Below, piece after piece: positions 17,531 to 26,199 of a DNA stretch of 64,000 nucleotides (positions are counted from its first letter, which is position 1; every line of letters begins with the position of its first letter). The notes beneath the pieces are model-generated. The model was not told the DNA's origin, ran no database searches, and saw only the letters and a program-made list of their open reading frames with translations. The stretch lies in the NCBI RefSeq assembly GCF_014204715.1, contig NZ_JACHLY010000001.1, forward strand, positions 3,928,501 to 3,992,500. Reading direction: 5' to 3'. Both the position numbers and the translations under genes were made by a program. Source of the stretch: Streptomonospora salina (GTDB lineage Bacteria > Actinomycetota > Actinomycetes > Streptosporangiales > Streptosporangiaceae).

Positions 17531-17725
17531 ACGTCCCCGTTGGGCCTTGGCCCGGCAGGCGCTGTGGGCGGCGACTTCCTGCGCGGCGGCCTCGGCGAGG
17601 TTGTGCCAGAGGTGCCATCGGTCGGTGACCTGCTGGGCGTCGGGCAGGGTGCGGCGCACGGCCTGGGCGTAGGTCAGCGAGTCGTCGCGGACGACGATCT
17701 CGACGCCGGGAGGCAGAGCCGATTA
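17531..17725 (-). pseudogene. ISL3-like transposase fragment
   Basis: A minus-strand open stretch of about 65 codons reads VEIVVRDDSLTYAQAVRRTL, then DAQQVTDRWHLWHNLAEAAAQ and HSACRAKAQR. This is the centre of an ISL3-type DDE transposase (VxDRxHLWxNL block). No start, no DDE C-terminus and no terminal repeats remain. It marks an old recombination point at the left edge of the mobile-element-rich island. Confidence 0.7.
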
Positions 17726-18450
17726 ACTTGCAGTCCCGCCTCCGGTGCTGGAGGAGTCGGGTAGGTGGATCGGAGGCAGACTATGGACGACTCGGAATTC
17801 CACGGCGCGGCTGGTGCGCTCCTGCCCGACGTTTGGGAGCGGGTGGCCCGGCGCCATCCGCTCCTGCCACGTCCCATCAGGATCGCCGAAGCTCCCGTCC
17901 GAGAGCCGCGGCGAGTGCTCGTTGGTGAACGAGGCCGGTGCGTACGACTCTCGCCTCAGCGGTGAAGCAATCCACTATGGTCATGTGATTGGCAGCCGGG
18001 CATATCCCTCCGTCGACGATGACGGGGGCGGTGACGCCGGACGCCGCGAGGAAGTCGTGGACCTCGTCGAGGGTCACAGCAGGACCACGGTCCTCCGGGC
18101 CGGCGTCGCCGGAAATGTTGGCCGTGGTTGCAGCGACAGGGACCGCCGTCCGCGCTGCCAGCTCGCCGAGGACGCCGGAAGCCACAGTAGCGAGCCCGGG
18201 TGAACCCACGGCTGTGTGCTGGGCTGCGTCCTCAGGGTGCCGCCACGGTAGGAGAAGTGCCAGATCGCCCGGCCAGAACTGCTGGGCGAGTTTTCTGGCC
18301 TCAGCTCCGAGCTGGAAACGCTGTTCACAGACGGCGAGGGAGGGGGCGACGTAGGCGAGCGACTTGCCGCTGGGGCGACGCTTGGCCTTGAAGATGCTGC
18401 CGCAGGCCTCCGCGTTGCTGGCGTCGGCACAGACCATGTACCAGCGGCTA

Positions 18451-19484
18451 GGCCCTGTTTAAGAAGGTGTCGCTGCGAGGTCGCGCAGCCAGATGTCGAT
18501 CACGGCGACCTGGATCGTGGCCTCGTAGCGCAGGGCGAGCTTGTCGAAGCGGGTGGCCACAGCACGGAACTGCTTGAGCCGCCCGATCCCGCACTCCACC
18601 ACGTGGCGCTGCTTATACGCCTGTCGGTCCACCCTCGGCGGCCGGCCGCCCGCCGACCCCTTCGCCTTGCGATGGCACCGCTGGTCGCGGGGCTCGGCGA
18701 TGGTCGCCGGGATCTTGCGCCGCCGCAGGTAGGCCCGGTTGGCCCGCGAGGAGTAGGCCTTGTCGGCCAACACCCGCTCGGGCCGAATACGCGGGCGCCC
18801 CGGCCCGGAGCGGGCCACACGGATGCGCTCCAGAACCCGCGCGAACTGCGGGCTGTCACCGCGCTGGCCCGCCGTCAATACCACCGACAGCGGTTTGCGG
18901 TGCTGCTCTCCGGCCAGGTGGAGCTTGGTGGAGAACCCGCCGCGCGAACGCCCCAGCGCGTGGTCGCCGGGTTCGTCGCCGGGCGGCTCGGCCTGGCGGC
19001 CGGGACGGCGGCGCGCCCCGGCGGCGTGGGGGTGGGCACGGCAGGTGGTGGAGTCGACCGCGACCGTCCAGCCGATGAGCCCGGCGGCATCGGTCCAGGC
19101 CCGCAGCTTGGCCGCGATCAGCGCCCAGATCCCGGCGCGCTGCCAGCTCCGCAGCAGATGGTAGACCGACTGCCAATGGCCGTAGCGTTCGGGCACGTCG
19201 CGCCAGGGCACACCGGCGCGGGTGCGCCAGCGGATGCCGTCCAGCAGTTGGCGCCGCGTCCATGTCGGCGGCCTCCCGCCTGCGGGTCGCGGGGGCAGCA
19301 GCGGTTTCAGGGCCCGCCACTGCTTGTCGGTCAGGTCTTTACGTCCTCCGATCGGTACCCTGGCCACCGAGGTCTCCGTGTAGATGGGCTGCTTGGTCGT
19401 TGCTCCATTTACCGGAGACCTCGCTTGTGCGCAGTCCCGACATGCCGGGCAAGCCCGATCAACCAGGGCTTCTTAAACAGGGCC
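18451..19484 (-). mobile_element. IS5-family insertion sequence, complete
   Basis: 1,034 bp bounded by perfect 16-bp inverted repeats GGCCCTGTTTAAGAAG at 18451-18466 and 19469-19484. It is flanked by a TA direct duplication (18449-18450 and 19485-19486); the wider CTAG context is also compatible with a 4-bp duplication. One intact transposase lies inside. It splits the YrdC-like gene. Confidence 0.9.
18459..19367 (-). CDS. IS5-family transposase
   Basis: DDE transposase (302 aa, GTG start). N-terminal DNA-binding part: LTDKQWRALKPLLPPRP, then RWRTRAGVPWRDVPERYG. The catalytic acidic residues sit in WTVAVDSTTCRAH, VLADKAYSSRANR and VVECGIGRLKQFRAVATRFDKL. The frame is intact and the terminal repeats are perfect, so the element may still be active. 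Same orientation as the host operon. Confidence 0.93.
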   Translation of the reverse strand: MARVPIGGRKDLTDKQWRALKPLLPPRPAGGRPPTWTRRQLLDGIRWRTRAGVPWRDVPERYGHWQSVYHLLRSWQRAGIWALIAAKLRAWTDAAGLIGWTVAVDSTTCRAHPHAAGARRRPGRQAEPPGDEPGDHALGRSRGGFSTKLHLAGEQHRKPLSVVLTAGQRGDSPQFARVLERIRVARSGPGRPRIRPERVLADKAYSSRANRAYLRRRKIPATIAEPRDQRCHRKAKGSAGGRPPRVDRQAYKQRHVVECGIGRLKQFRAVATRFDKLALRYEATIQVAVIDIWLRDLAATPS

Positions 19485-19567
19485 TAGTGGGGACGATGAC
19501 CGGCTCGCCGGCTTCGATGGCGCGGGTTGCGGCGTCGAGTTCGTCGGGGTGGACGGTGTGCATGGTG

Positions 19568-20332
19568 CTACTCCTCGAAGTTCGACGCGGGTACGTCCGC
19601 GAGGGGCGGGTAGTCCAGCCAGGGGTCGCAGAGAGCTTCGAGCCGACGGCCCGCATGATCCGGGTGGGAGACGCGGAAGTACGCCATCACCCGGGGGAAC
19701 GGCATGAGATTGCGTGCCACCGAGTGCGGGACGAGGTGGTGCATGAGCAGTACGTCCCCAGGCCTGCCGAGGAACGGGGTCCCGTTTTCGCGGTCGATTT
19801 CGGGCGGAACCTGTTGGGTCATTCCGAGTGACCACTCATCGGCGAACCAACGCGCCATGGCGAGGTGGCCACCGGGCAGGTAGCGCAGCGCCCCGCCCCG
19901 CGGGTCGCTGATGTCAGACAGCACGACGCCGACGAGCAGGGAGAACGTGCGCAGTTCCCGCGGATCCAGGTGGGGACAGGAGACCCCGTCGACATGCATG
20001 GCCTTCTCCGCCTGCACGCCCGGGAACTCGCTTTCGGGCACGCGGATCTGGACCTGGGCGGTTGTGACCGGACTGGTGTCGCCGAGCAGGTCGGCGGCAT
20101 GTGCAGCCGCGCCGGTCTCCGTGTACAGGGCGAGCAGTTCGGCGTGCTCGGCCAGCTCGGGGGCGAAGGTGCGCTGAGAATACGCGGGGATGTCATCAGG
20201 CGCCATGGCCTCGCGATACGACGATTCGATCAAGGAGACGGCTCGTTTGACCTGCTCTGGGTTAGCCAGGCCACGGCGCACGAGTACTCCGTCTTGCTTG
20301 AAGGTGGCCTTCTCTTCAGTAGTGAGGGGCAT
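19568..20332 (-). CDS. Phytanoyl-CoA dioxygenase (PhyH)-family Fe(II)/2-oxoglutarate oxygenase
   Basis: 254 aa. The iron-binding HxD is in KAMHVDGVSCPHLDP, the distal His in LLMHHLVPHSVARNLMPF, and the 2-oxoglutarate Arg is likely in FPRVMAYFRVSHP. GGALRYLPGGHLAMARW is the usual second-shell block. ATG 20332 is chosen (GGAGG five bases upstream) over GTG 20350. The start overlaps the creatininase-like gene by 17 nt and the stop lies 4 nt from the YrdC-like start. Expected to hydroxylate, epoxidise or desaturate a small intermediate of the operon's pathway; the substrate is unknown. Confidence 0.88.
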   Translation of the reverse strand: MPLTTEEKATFKQDGVLVRRGLANPEQVKRAVSLIESSYREAMAPDDIPAYSQRTFAPELAEHAELLALYTETGAAAHAADLLGDTSPVTTAQVQIRVPESEFPGVQAEKAMHVDGVSCPHLDPRELRTFSLLVGVVLSDISDPRGGALRYLPGGHLAMARWFADEWSLGMTQQVPPEIDRENGTPFLGRPGDVLLMHHLVPHSVARNLMPFPRVMAYFRVSHPDHAGRRLEALCDPWLDYPPLADVPASNFEE

Positions 20333-21152
20333 GGGTCCTCCGTAGATCACTCGGTTCGTGAGCTATGAGTGCGACGAGCCGGTCGAGGACGCCGACGCAC
20401 GCATGCAGGGCAGTAGCGAGGAGCGCCTGGCCGTGTGCCGCGGTCGCTTGGCGCGGGTCGCCGCCGATGACGCCGTGCGAGGAGATCGCGGGGTCGTCCG
20501 ATGACCAGGGCCATGTGATGCTCCGGCCGAGGGCGATGCGCTGGAACTCCTCACGCTGGCCTGGATCGGGGAAGGACCCGTTCGGGAAAAGGTCCAGCCG
20601 TACGTGGTCGGCGGCGAGGGCGAGCATCAGGGAGGTCTCGCGGATGCCGGCGTGGACCTCGGGCAATTCACCATCGCTCCGACGTTGGCTGGCGGCGAGG
20701 GAACTGGGGTTGACCACACAAGTGGCGATGCTGTGCGCTCGTTGGAGCTGGTGCGCAAGTGCCTCTAGCGCGCCGCTGTTGCCGCCGTGGCCGTTGACGA
20801 TGAGTAACGCACGGACTGGCGTGGAGCGGGCGTACTCCCCCACGAGCGCATCGATCAGCGCGGTGTAGAGCGGCACGTCGAGAGTGATGGTGCCAGGTGA
20901 CCACGCGTGCTCTGGGGAGAGCCCGTAGGGCACCGGAGGCACGACCCACAGGTTGTGCCGGTCAACGGCCTCGGCGGCCAGGTAGGTGGCGAAGCGTTCG
21001 GCGATGACCGTGTCGGTGTTGAGCGGCAGGTGCGGGCCGTGCTGTTCCAGCGAGCCGACAGGCAGGCAAAGGAGCGACCGTTCGCTCAGTTCGGCCGTGA
21101 GGCGCGGTGCGGTCAGCCGCCCATAGGATCGCTCCTCGCTCTCAGCCGACAT
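20316..21152 (-). CDS. Creatininase-family amidohydrolase
   Basis: 278 aa. Metal-binding motifs of the creatininase/MftE family: LPVGSLEQHGPHLPLNTDTV (Glu and His ligands), then LIVNGHGGNSGALEAL, and VHAGIRETSLMLALAADHV. Family members hydrolyse cyclic amides, formamides or short peptides and several work in cofactor or natural-product pathways. The start overlaps the methyltransferase stop by 11 nt. Its role in this operon is unassigned; amide or carbamoyl cleavage is plausible. Confidence 0.9.
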   Translation of the reverse strand: MSAESEERSYGRLTAPRLTAELSERSLLCLPVGSLEQHGPHLPLNTDTVIAERFATYLAAEAVDRHNLWVVPPVPYGLSPEHAWSPGTITLDVPLYTALIDALVGEYARSTPVRALLIVNGHGGNSGALEALAHQLQRAHSIATCVVNPSSLAASQRRSDGELPEVHAGIRETSLMLALAADHVRLDLFPNGSFPDPGQREEFQRIALGRSITWPWSSDDPAISSHGVIGGDPRQATAAHGQALLATALHACVGVLDRLVALIAHEPSDLRRTHAPHY

Positions 21153-21945
21153 CGCTGCTGCGCCGTCCCAGACGGATGAGGAACGCGTTCTCCTCGGGGA
21201 ACGTATCGTCGTCGCTGAACTCGGCCAGCTGGGCTTTCATCGTGGCCTCGAATTCCCTCACCCGGTCCCCGAAGAGGTGGGGTGCGGCGAAGGATGTGGA
21301 GTAGAGGTAGCCGAGGATGCTCTCCGCGGTCCAGGTGCGCTCGACGGGTACGCGGACTTCCTCGACTTCGTCGAAGGGTGATTCCGCCAGGAGGTCGCTA
21401 TAGGGGCGGTTGTGGTGCTGGAACGTACCGGAACCCGCGCGCCGCTCCTCGCCGAGAAAGCTCTGCACGACGTCACGGACGGCTTCCTTCCACGGGCTGC
21501 CGGCGGCCCAGAAGCTGCTGTCGCTGAAGATGGCGACCACGCCGCCGGGAGCGACCTGCTCGTCCAACAGGGACAGGACCGCGCCCTGGTCGAGCCAGTG
21601 AAACGCGCGGCAGACGGTGACGAGCTCGGCCTGCCAGCCGGTGGGCGGAGTGAAGTCCTCGGCCGTGCTCTGGACGAGGGACAAGCGGGAGTGCTCGGGA
21701 AGCGTGGGCCGCAGCGCCGACTCGGCGGCGGCCAGCATGTCGGCGTCGCTGTCGACGCCGATGATGTCGTCGAAGCGATCCAGCAGGGCTTCGGCAACCA
21801 GGCCGGTCCCGGTACCGAGGTCCAGGAGGCGGCGCCCACTTTTGGGACGTGTTGGGGCGGCGTGGTCGAGGACCGACGCCACCTCGTCCGGAATGCCGGG
21901 GCGGTACCAACGGTAGTACGTAGCGGTTCCGGTGAAGAGACTCAT
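21142..21945 (-). CDS. Class I SAM-dependent methyltransferase
   Basis: 267 aa. Motif I is LLDLGTGTGLVAEALLDRF, the acidic strand end is GVDSDADMLAAAES, the post-I block is LVQSTAEDF, and CRAFHWLDQ is typical of the UbiE/Cyp8-like small-molecule group. ATG 21945 overlaps the HAD gene stop in an ATGA arrangement. The substrate is not predictable. It probably methylates an intermediate of the operon's pathway. Confidence 0.9.
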   Translation of the reverse strand: MSLFTGTATYYRWYRPGIPDEVASVLDHAAPTRPKSGRRLLDLGTGTGLVAEALLDRFDDIIGVDSDADMLAAAESALRPTLPEHSRLSLVQSTAEDFTPPTGWQAELVTVCRAFHWLDQGAVLSLLDEQVAPGGVVAIFSDSSFWAAGSPWKEAVRDVVQSFLGEERRAGSGTFQHHNRPYSDLLAESPFDEVEEVRVPVERTWTAESILGYLYSTSFAAPHLFGDRVREFEATMKAQLAEFSDDDTFPEENAFLIRLGRRSSDVG

Positions 21946-22607
21946 GCGTCGCTCCCATCTGTGAGGTGTTCGATGTGCTCGGCGGCCGCCGCCAGGTCGG
22001 TGGCGACCAGTACGGCGTGGTCGATGACAAAGGATTCATCGGGAATCCGACGTCTGCGGGAGACCCAGACGGGCTTGATGCCGGATTCCACAGCCCCCAC
22101 GATGTCGCAGGTCCAGTCGTCGCCGATGTGGACCACTCGATCCGCGACGATTCCGCAATGGTCGATGACGGATTGGAAGGCGCGCGGGTCCGGCTTGGTG
22201 TGGCCGATGCGGCAGGACGGAAAGTAGTCGCTCACCCATGGGGAGAGGAGCTCGCGCAGCCCATCGGTGTCGGAGTCGACGCAGGTGACGTTCGACAGCG
22301 TGACCACGGTCGCCACAGAACTGAGGCGGCACAGGGCTTCTACCGTGCCGGGAAAGAGACGGAACGGAGCCGGGGCAAGCTCGTGGGGAAACGCTTCACG
22401 CGGAATCTCCAACTCCTTGCAGACATCGGCCACCAGCTCATCGGTGAGTGCGGGCCGAGTGTGGAGGCCGGCCCGCATGACCGCGCGCGCTCGCTCCGCC
22501 GGAAGTGGGGAGAGTTCGGCCAGGCGCGTTGCCAGCCCGGCCCCCTCGGTTGCGCCGAGGGTTCCGCCGACGTCCACCGTGACCAGCAGCGAGGTTTGCC
22601 TGATCAC
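21942..22607 (-). CDS. HAD-superfamily hydrolase
   Basis: 221 aa. Motif I deviates: LLVTVDVGGTLGAT has D-V-G rather than D-x-D, so the general acid is missing or replaced. Motif II region is VVTLSNVTC, the lysine is in IGHTKPDPRAFQSV, and motif IV is VVHIGDDWTCDIVGAVESG. The start is GTG 22607, overlapping the previous stop as GTGA; the longer open frame to 22829 is not needed. A phosphatase role is expected, but the altered first motif could mean changed activity. Confidence 0.85.
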   Translation of the reverse strand: MIRQTSLLVTVDVGGTLGATEGAGLATRLAELSPLPAERARAVMRAGLHTRPALTDELVADVCKELEIPREAFPHELAPAPFRLFPGTVEALCRLSSVATVVTLSNVTCVDSDTDGLRELLSPWVSDYFPSCRIGHTKPDPRAFQSVIDHCGIVADRVVHIGDDWTCDIVGAVESGIKPVWVSRRRRIPDESFVIDHAVLVATDLAAAAEHIEHLTDGSDA

Positions 22608-23050
22608 TCGGGGGTCCCGGCAGACGCCGGCAATGCGGAGACAATGGCTTCGACGCGGGCCTGGCGGATGGCGCTGGTTGTGGACTCGGACAGGAACGTC
22701 AGGGCATAGCGCAGTTCCGCCTCGTCCACCCCTTCGAGGGACCGCTCCTGATCTGCGGCTCTCTCCTTCAAGTCCGGGGGAACGGTCCGCGGTCGCAAGC
22801 CGTGCGGCAGGTGGAGTGTCCCGTGCCACCGCATGCCCGCTTCGAGAATGCCGGCCAGGTCCTCGGGATAGAGCACGGTGGCGTCGTCGAAGGACATGAT
22901 GCGGACGGGAACCGACGAACCCCAGACGTCAAGGCTCCCCGTGAGGAAGGTGTCGTGTCCATCGAGTCGGCTTGACAGCACTAGCAGGGGCCCGTCGGGG
23001 CCGTAGCTGATATGGCCGGAAACGGGGAGGTTCATCGAGGTGCTGGGCAT
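22604..23050 (-). CDS. Hypothetical protein of the island operon
   Basis: 148 aa, no family recognised. The N-terminal half is beta-rich (GHISYGPDGPLLVLSSRLDG, then FLTGSLDVWG, VPVRIMSFDDATVLYPEDL) and the C-terminal half is helical and charged (LKERAADQERSLEGVDEAEL). It is predicted cytosolic. ATG 23050 is favoured by GAGGAG eight bases upstream; an internal ATG 23035 would make a 4-nt ATGA overlap with the enolase-like gene. Its fixed place between pathway enzymes suggests a carrier, chaperone or small-ligand domain, without direct evidence. Confidence 0.75.
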   Translation of the reverse strand: MPSTSMNLPVSGHISYGPDGPLLVLSSRLDGHDTFLTGSLDVWGSSVPVRIMSFDDATVLYPEDLAGILEAGMRWHGTLHLPHGLRPRTVPPDLKERAADQERSLEGVDEAELRYALTFLSESTTSAIRQARVEAIVSALPASAGTPE

Positions 23051-24102
23051 GTACTACTCCTCGGGACGGTGCCGAGGCCTGGGGCGCTCGGCAGGCCGAT
23101 GCGGCCGTGCTCGGGCTGGAGCGGCACCTCGTAGAGATGCTGACGCCATGGCTCCCACTGGAGCCGGTACTCCACGGCCGGCGCTGCCTCAGGGAAGGCC
23201 GCAGCGAGGTGGAGGCCAGGGACGATCGAGCGGCCGTGCGGGTATACGGGGACGTTCTGCGACAGGGCGAGTTCGAGGATCTGCCTTGCGCGGGTCAGAC
23301 CGCCGCAGCCGACGACGTCCAGGGTCAGAGCGGTCGGTCGAACGGACTCGATGAGCGGCCCCGGGGGCTCGTCGCAGCGCGTGAGCTCGCCGACGGCGAC
23401 AGGCAGGCGGGTGGCCGTGACAAGCGCGTAGGCGTTCAGGTCGTGGTGCGGCAGCGGGTCTTCCAGCCAGAGGAGGCCGACGGTATCGACGCTCCGCGCG
23501 AAATCCGTGGCCAGTGGCGGGGTCCAGGTGCCGACGGCGTCGACGGCGACCGGGGCGCCGATGGCATCGGAGCAGCGTTCCACAGCTCGTGTCATACGCG
23601 CAGCGGCTCTGTCGGAACAGTCCTCGGCTCCTCGGCGCAGCCCCCACTTGGTGAAACGCCAGCCGTCCGCCGTGACCTTGCGTACGGTTTCCATGTCGTC
23701 GCATGCGGTGAGGTCGTGGGCGAGCCACGAGGCGTAGGCCGGCACCAAGGGCGAAGGGCTCCCGGTCGCGAGGAGGTCGGCGACCGGGTATGCAGCGACG
23801 CGGCCGTGCAGGTCCCAGGCGGCGCAGTCGACCGCGCCGACCGCCCAGGAGGCGGTCTCGGAAGGTGCGGTTCCGATAGCTGCCAGCAGTCGGATCAGCA
23901 GGCCACGGTGGTCGGCAGCGTCGTTCCCCAGCGCCACTGACGCCAGCGTGTCCCTCGCATACCTGCCGATCCGTTCGCTGATCGGACCGTAGTAGCCGAC
24001 CTCGCCAGCGCCGCGAACCGTGACGAAATGGGCGTCGTCTCTCGGGCCCACGCCCTCGCGCACCTCAACGAGCGCCAATCCTTCGATGGTCACCGCGGTC
24101 AT
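23032..24102 (-). CDS. Enolase-superfamily (mandelate racemase-like) enzyme
   Basis: 356 aa. After the capping domain (TIEGLALVEVREGVGPRDDA), the barrel shows a strand-2 Lys in FTKWGLRRG, metal ligands Asp in PVAVDAVGTW, Glu in LLWLEDPLP and Glu in VAVGELTRCDEP, and a C-terminal His in VPVYPHGRSIVPG. These fit abstraction of a proton alpha to a carboxylate, as in acid-sugar dehydratases. ATG 24102 overlaps the TPP enzyme stop as ATGA; the long N-terminal extension in the open frame (to 24363) lies in the upstream gene and is rejected. The substrate is probably a sugar-acid-like carboxylate. Confidence 0.88.
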   Translation of the reverse strand: MTAVTIEGLALVEVREGVGPRDDAHFVTVRGAGEVGYYGPISERIGRYARDTLASVALGNDAADHRGLLIRLLAAIGTAPSETASWAVGAVDCAAWDLHGRVAAYPVADLLATGSPSPLVPAYASWLAHDLTACDDMETVRKVTADGWRFTKWGLRRGAEDCSDRAAARMTRAVERCSDAIGAPVAVDAVGTWTPPLATDFARSVDTVGLLWLEDPLPHHDLNAYALVTATRLPVAVGELTRCDEPPGPLIESVRPTALTLDVVGCGGLTRARQILELALSQNVPVYPHGRSIVPGLHLAAAFPEAAPAVEYRLQWEPWRQHLYEVPLQPEHGRIGLPSAPGLGTVPRSSTCPAPR

Positions 24103-26156
24103 CGGACCACCTCGCGGGAAGCGAGCAGAAGCTGGCCGGCCGCCCGCTCTAAGCCTGCCCGGTCCATGCCGAGCGCGGCGGCGAGCTGTCGCTGGGGGAG
24201 GGGCTCTGGGGGGTCCTGCCATCCGATGACGTCCACGGGACGGTGGAGCCGTCCGGCCAGCAGGCCCCAGACAGCGGAGGGGTGGCCGAGGGTGAGCACT
24301 AGGACGGCGGCGCGTGTACCGAGGTAGTGATCGGTTTCCGCGGTACCGAGTCCGCGGGGCCACGGCGGGGCGGAGCCGAGAACGGTCAGGTCGAGCAAGT
24401 TGACCACGCGGATGCGGCAGCCGTGCTGTTCGCGGAGGTGCCCCACCGCATCAGCGGCGACGGTTGCCGGGATGTCGCCCGCGGTGACGATCGTGAGGTC
24501 CGGTTCTCCCTCGTCGCTCAGGTGGGGCCAGATCGCGAGGCCCCGCTCATGTTCCTCTTCGACGGTGCTTGCCGGATGAGCGGCGCGGGTGTGCTTGCCC
24601 GCCACGACGAGGTTGACTCTGTCGAGCGAGTCGAATGCCTCGTCCAAGGCGGCCGCGGTTCGTGCCGGATCTGCCGGCGTCAGCACGCGCACCGATGGAA
24701 GGCCCAGACCGAGGAGCGTGGTGGTAAGCGACGGGTCACCGTGGCTGTGGACGTTGTGCCATCCATAGGACGTGAGCAGAAAGTTGAGACTGGGCAGACC
24801 ATTGGCTCCGGCCATACGCCGTTGCTTGATGTGGCTCACCAAGCCGGCGATCAGCAGAGGGGCGAACGCTTCGTAGGAGATCACCCCGCCCCGGCGCCCG
24901 CAGGCGGTCCACCCGGCGAGCCACTCCAGCAGCACTTCCTCCGCTAGGAGTTCGTGTGTCCACGGCTCGTCGCGGAGATGCGGGAGCCGGTTGGACGCCA
25001 GTTCGTCCGGGCTGAAGATCCGGAAGTCCCCACGCCTGGCATGGCTTGTGGCGACGTCGGTGACCGCCTCGCTGAAGGTGCTCACGTGCCGGTGGGCGGT
25101 CCTGGCACCTTCATCTACGACAACGCGTTTGACCGGAGTGAAGGAACACCAGTGCGCGGTAGCCACAGCTTCCGCCAGTTCATCGCGGGCACTCCCGTCT
25201 GGGCCGAAGAGATCTGCGGGCCCGTACGAGGCGAGCCACTGGGCCAGTTGCGTGAGCTGATCCGGGTCGGTGCGCGGACTGGTCAGCGGGGTCTTGTGCA
25301 GGTCCGGAGTCCCTAGCAGGACACGGTCTCCGAGTGACTTCGGTCCGCCCCATCCCTTCACGCAGCGCAGGACCAGTACCGTAGGGCGGGCCGCGAGCAC
25401 CTCCTCCACCGCCTTCCGCAACGCAGTATGGAAGGCCCTGTGCTCCTGGGTGGATCCGGCCACGACGTGGATCACCAAGGCGCCCCACCCCAGTCCGCGG
25501 AAGTAGGCGCGCAATGCATCGTCATCCATCGCGCCGAGCAGCGACCCATTGCCCATGCAGAAACCGTTGACCTGCACGACGGGTAGGACCGAGGAACCGG
25601 GGACCGCCCTATGCCCCAGCCAACTCGCGGCGGTGGTGGGGGTTTCACACTCTCCGTCCCCGATGATGGGCACGGCGACCTTGGCCGACGAGTCCAGGGC
25701 AGCGCCCTGGGCGAAGGGCAGACAACCACCGAGCCGTCCGCCGAGGAACGCGCCGGCGGGGAGAGCGGGAGAGACTTCGGGGCCCAGACCACCCACGTCC
25801 GGGAACGCCTGGACCAGTCGACGCAACCCTTCCGCATCCGAGCCGAACTGCGACCGTACTTCCTCCAGCGCTCCGCTTACCCACGACGCGGCGAACTGGA
25901 CGACACCGGCGTGCCCCGCACCGAGCAACGGCACCAGATCGACTCGCCGGCGCAGTTTCCCGGCAGCGATTGCGATGTGGGACAACACCCACGCAGTGCC
26001 AGGCACGGTGCCCCAATGCCCGGAGGGGTGTTCCTTGACGTGCTCGGCCATCAAGCGTTCTGTCAGCAGGACATTGTCGCGCAGATGAAGTTGACAGACC
26101 GCGGCGTAGACGGTTGCCCGCCATAGAGCCCCGGCCAGTACGGCGGCCTCGGTCAC
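24099..26156 (-). CDS. Phosphoketolase-like thiamine-diphosphate enzyme
   Basis: About 685 aa, shorter than central-metabolism phosphoketolases (~800). Phosphoketolase blocks are clear: SGHWGTVPGTAWVLSH, LLGAGHAGVVQF, the TPP motif IIGDGECETPTTAASWLGH ending QVNGFCMGNG, VISYEAFAPLL, and a His-rich loop SYGWHNVHSHGDPSLTT. It is divergent enough to suggest a specialised acyl-phosphate or ketol-splitting reaction. The open frame extends to a GTG at 26192, but that codon lies inside the IS3 element; the native start is probably GTG 26156 (MTEAAVLAGALW). The upstream operon partner is the radical SAM gene, now separated by the IS. Confidence 0.85.
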   Translation of the reverse strand: MTEAAVLAGALWRATVYAAVCQLHLRDNVLLTERLMAEHVKEHPSGHWGTVPGTAWVLSHIAIAAGKLRRRVDLVPLLGAGHAGVVQFAASWVSGALEEVRSQFGSDAEGLRRLVQAFPDVGGLGPEVSPALPAGAFLGGRLGGCLPFAQGAALDSSAKVAVPIIGDGECETPTTAASWLGHRAVPGSSVLPVVQVNGFCMGNGSLLGAMDDDALRAYFRGLGWGALVIHVVAGSTQEHRAFHTALRKAVEEVLAARPTVLVLRCVKGWGGPKSLGDRVLLGTPDLHKTPLTSPRTDPDQLTQLAQWLASYGPADLFGPDGSARDELAEAVATAHWCSFTPVKRVVVDEGARTAHRHVSTFSEAVTDVATSHARRGDFRIFSPDELASNRLPHLRDEPWTHELLAEEVLLEWLAGWTACGRRGGVISYEAFAPLLIAGLVSHIKQRRMAGANGLPSLNFLLTSYGWHNVHSHGDPSLTTTLLGLGLPSVRVLTPADPARTAAALDEAFDSLDRVNLVVAGKHTRAAHPASTVEEEHERGLAIWPHLSDEGEPDLTIVTAGDIPATVAADAVGHLREQHGCRIRVVNLLDLTVLGSAPPWPRGLGTAETDHYLGTRAAVLVLTLGHPSAVWGLLAGRLHRPVDVIGWQDPPEPLPQRQLAAALGMDRAGLERAAGQLLLASREVVR

Positions 26157-26199
26157 CGTGCACCAGGGGGGTTCCCCCGTGAGTGTGGACACCCGGTAA

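Larger units (their letters stand above)
17877..19563 (-). pseudogene. YrdC/Sua5-like carbamoyl-adenylate-forming protein, interrupted by an IS5-family element
   Basis: Sua5/YciO/YrdC-fold protein. The 5' part (19563-19485) encodes MHTVHPDELDAATRAIEAGE then PVIVPT, with GAGGAG before the ATG. The 3' part (18450-17877) continues SRWYMVCADASNAEACGSIF, then KAKRRPSGKSLAYVAPS and VAATTANISGDAGPEDRGP. Joining them after removing the IS and one TA copy restores one ~216-residue frame exactly (VPT-SRWYMVC). The KxR/SxTxAN-like ATP and carbonate-binding blocks are present. It is the last gene of the long minus-strand operon, 4 nt after the PhyH gene. In a pathway context it could carbamoylate or threonylcarbamoylate a small molecule rather than tRNA; that is inference. 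As it stands it is disrupted. Confidence 0.85.

Noticed and set aside
17783-17965. Small plus-strand ORF with a GGAGG site (starts MDDSEFHGAAGALLPD)
   Set aside because: It overlaps the YrdC-like gene antisense, sits next to transposase debris and has no recognisable family. Possible but unsupported.
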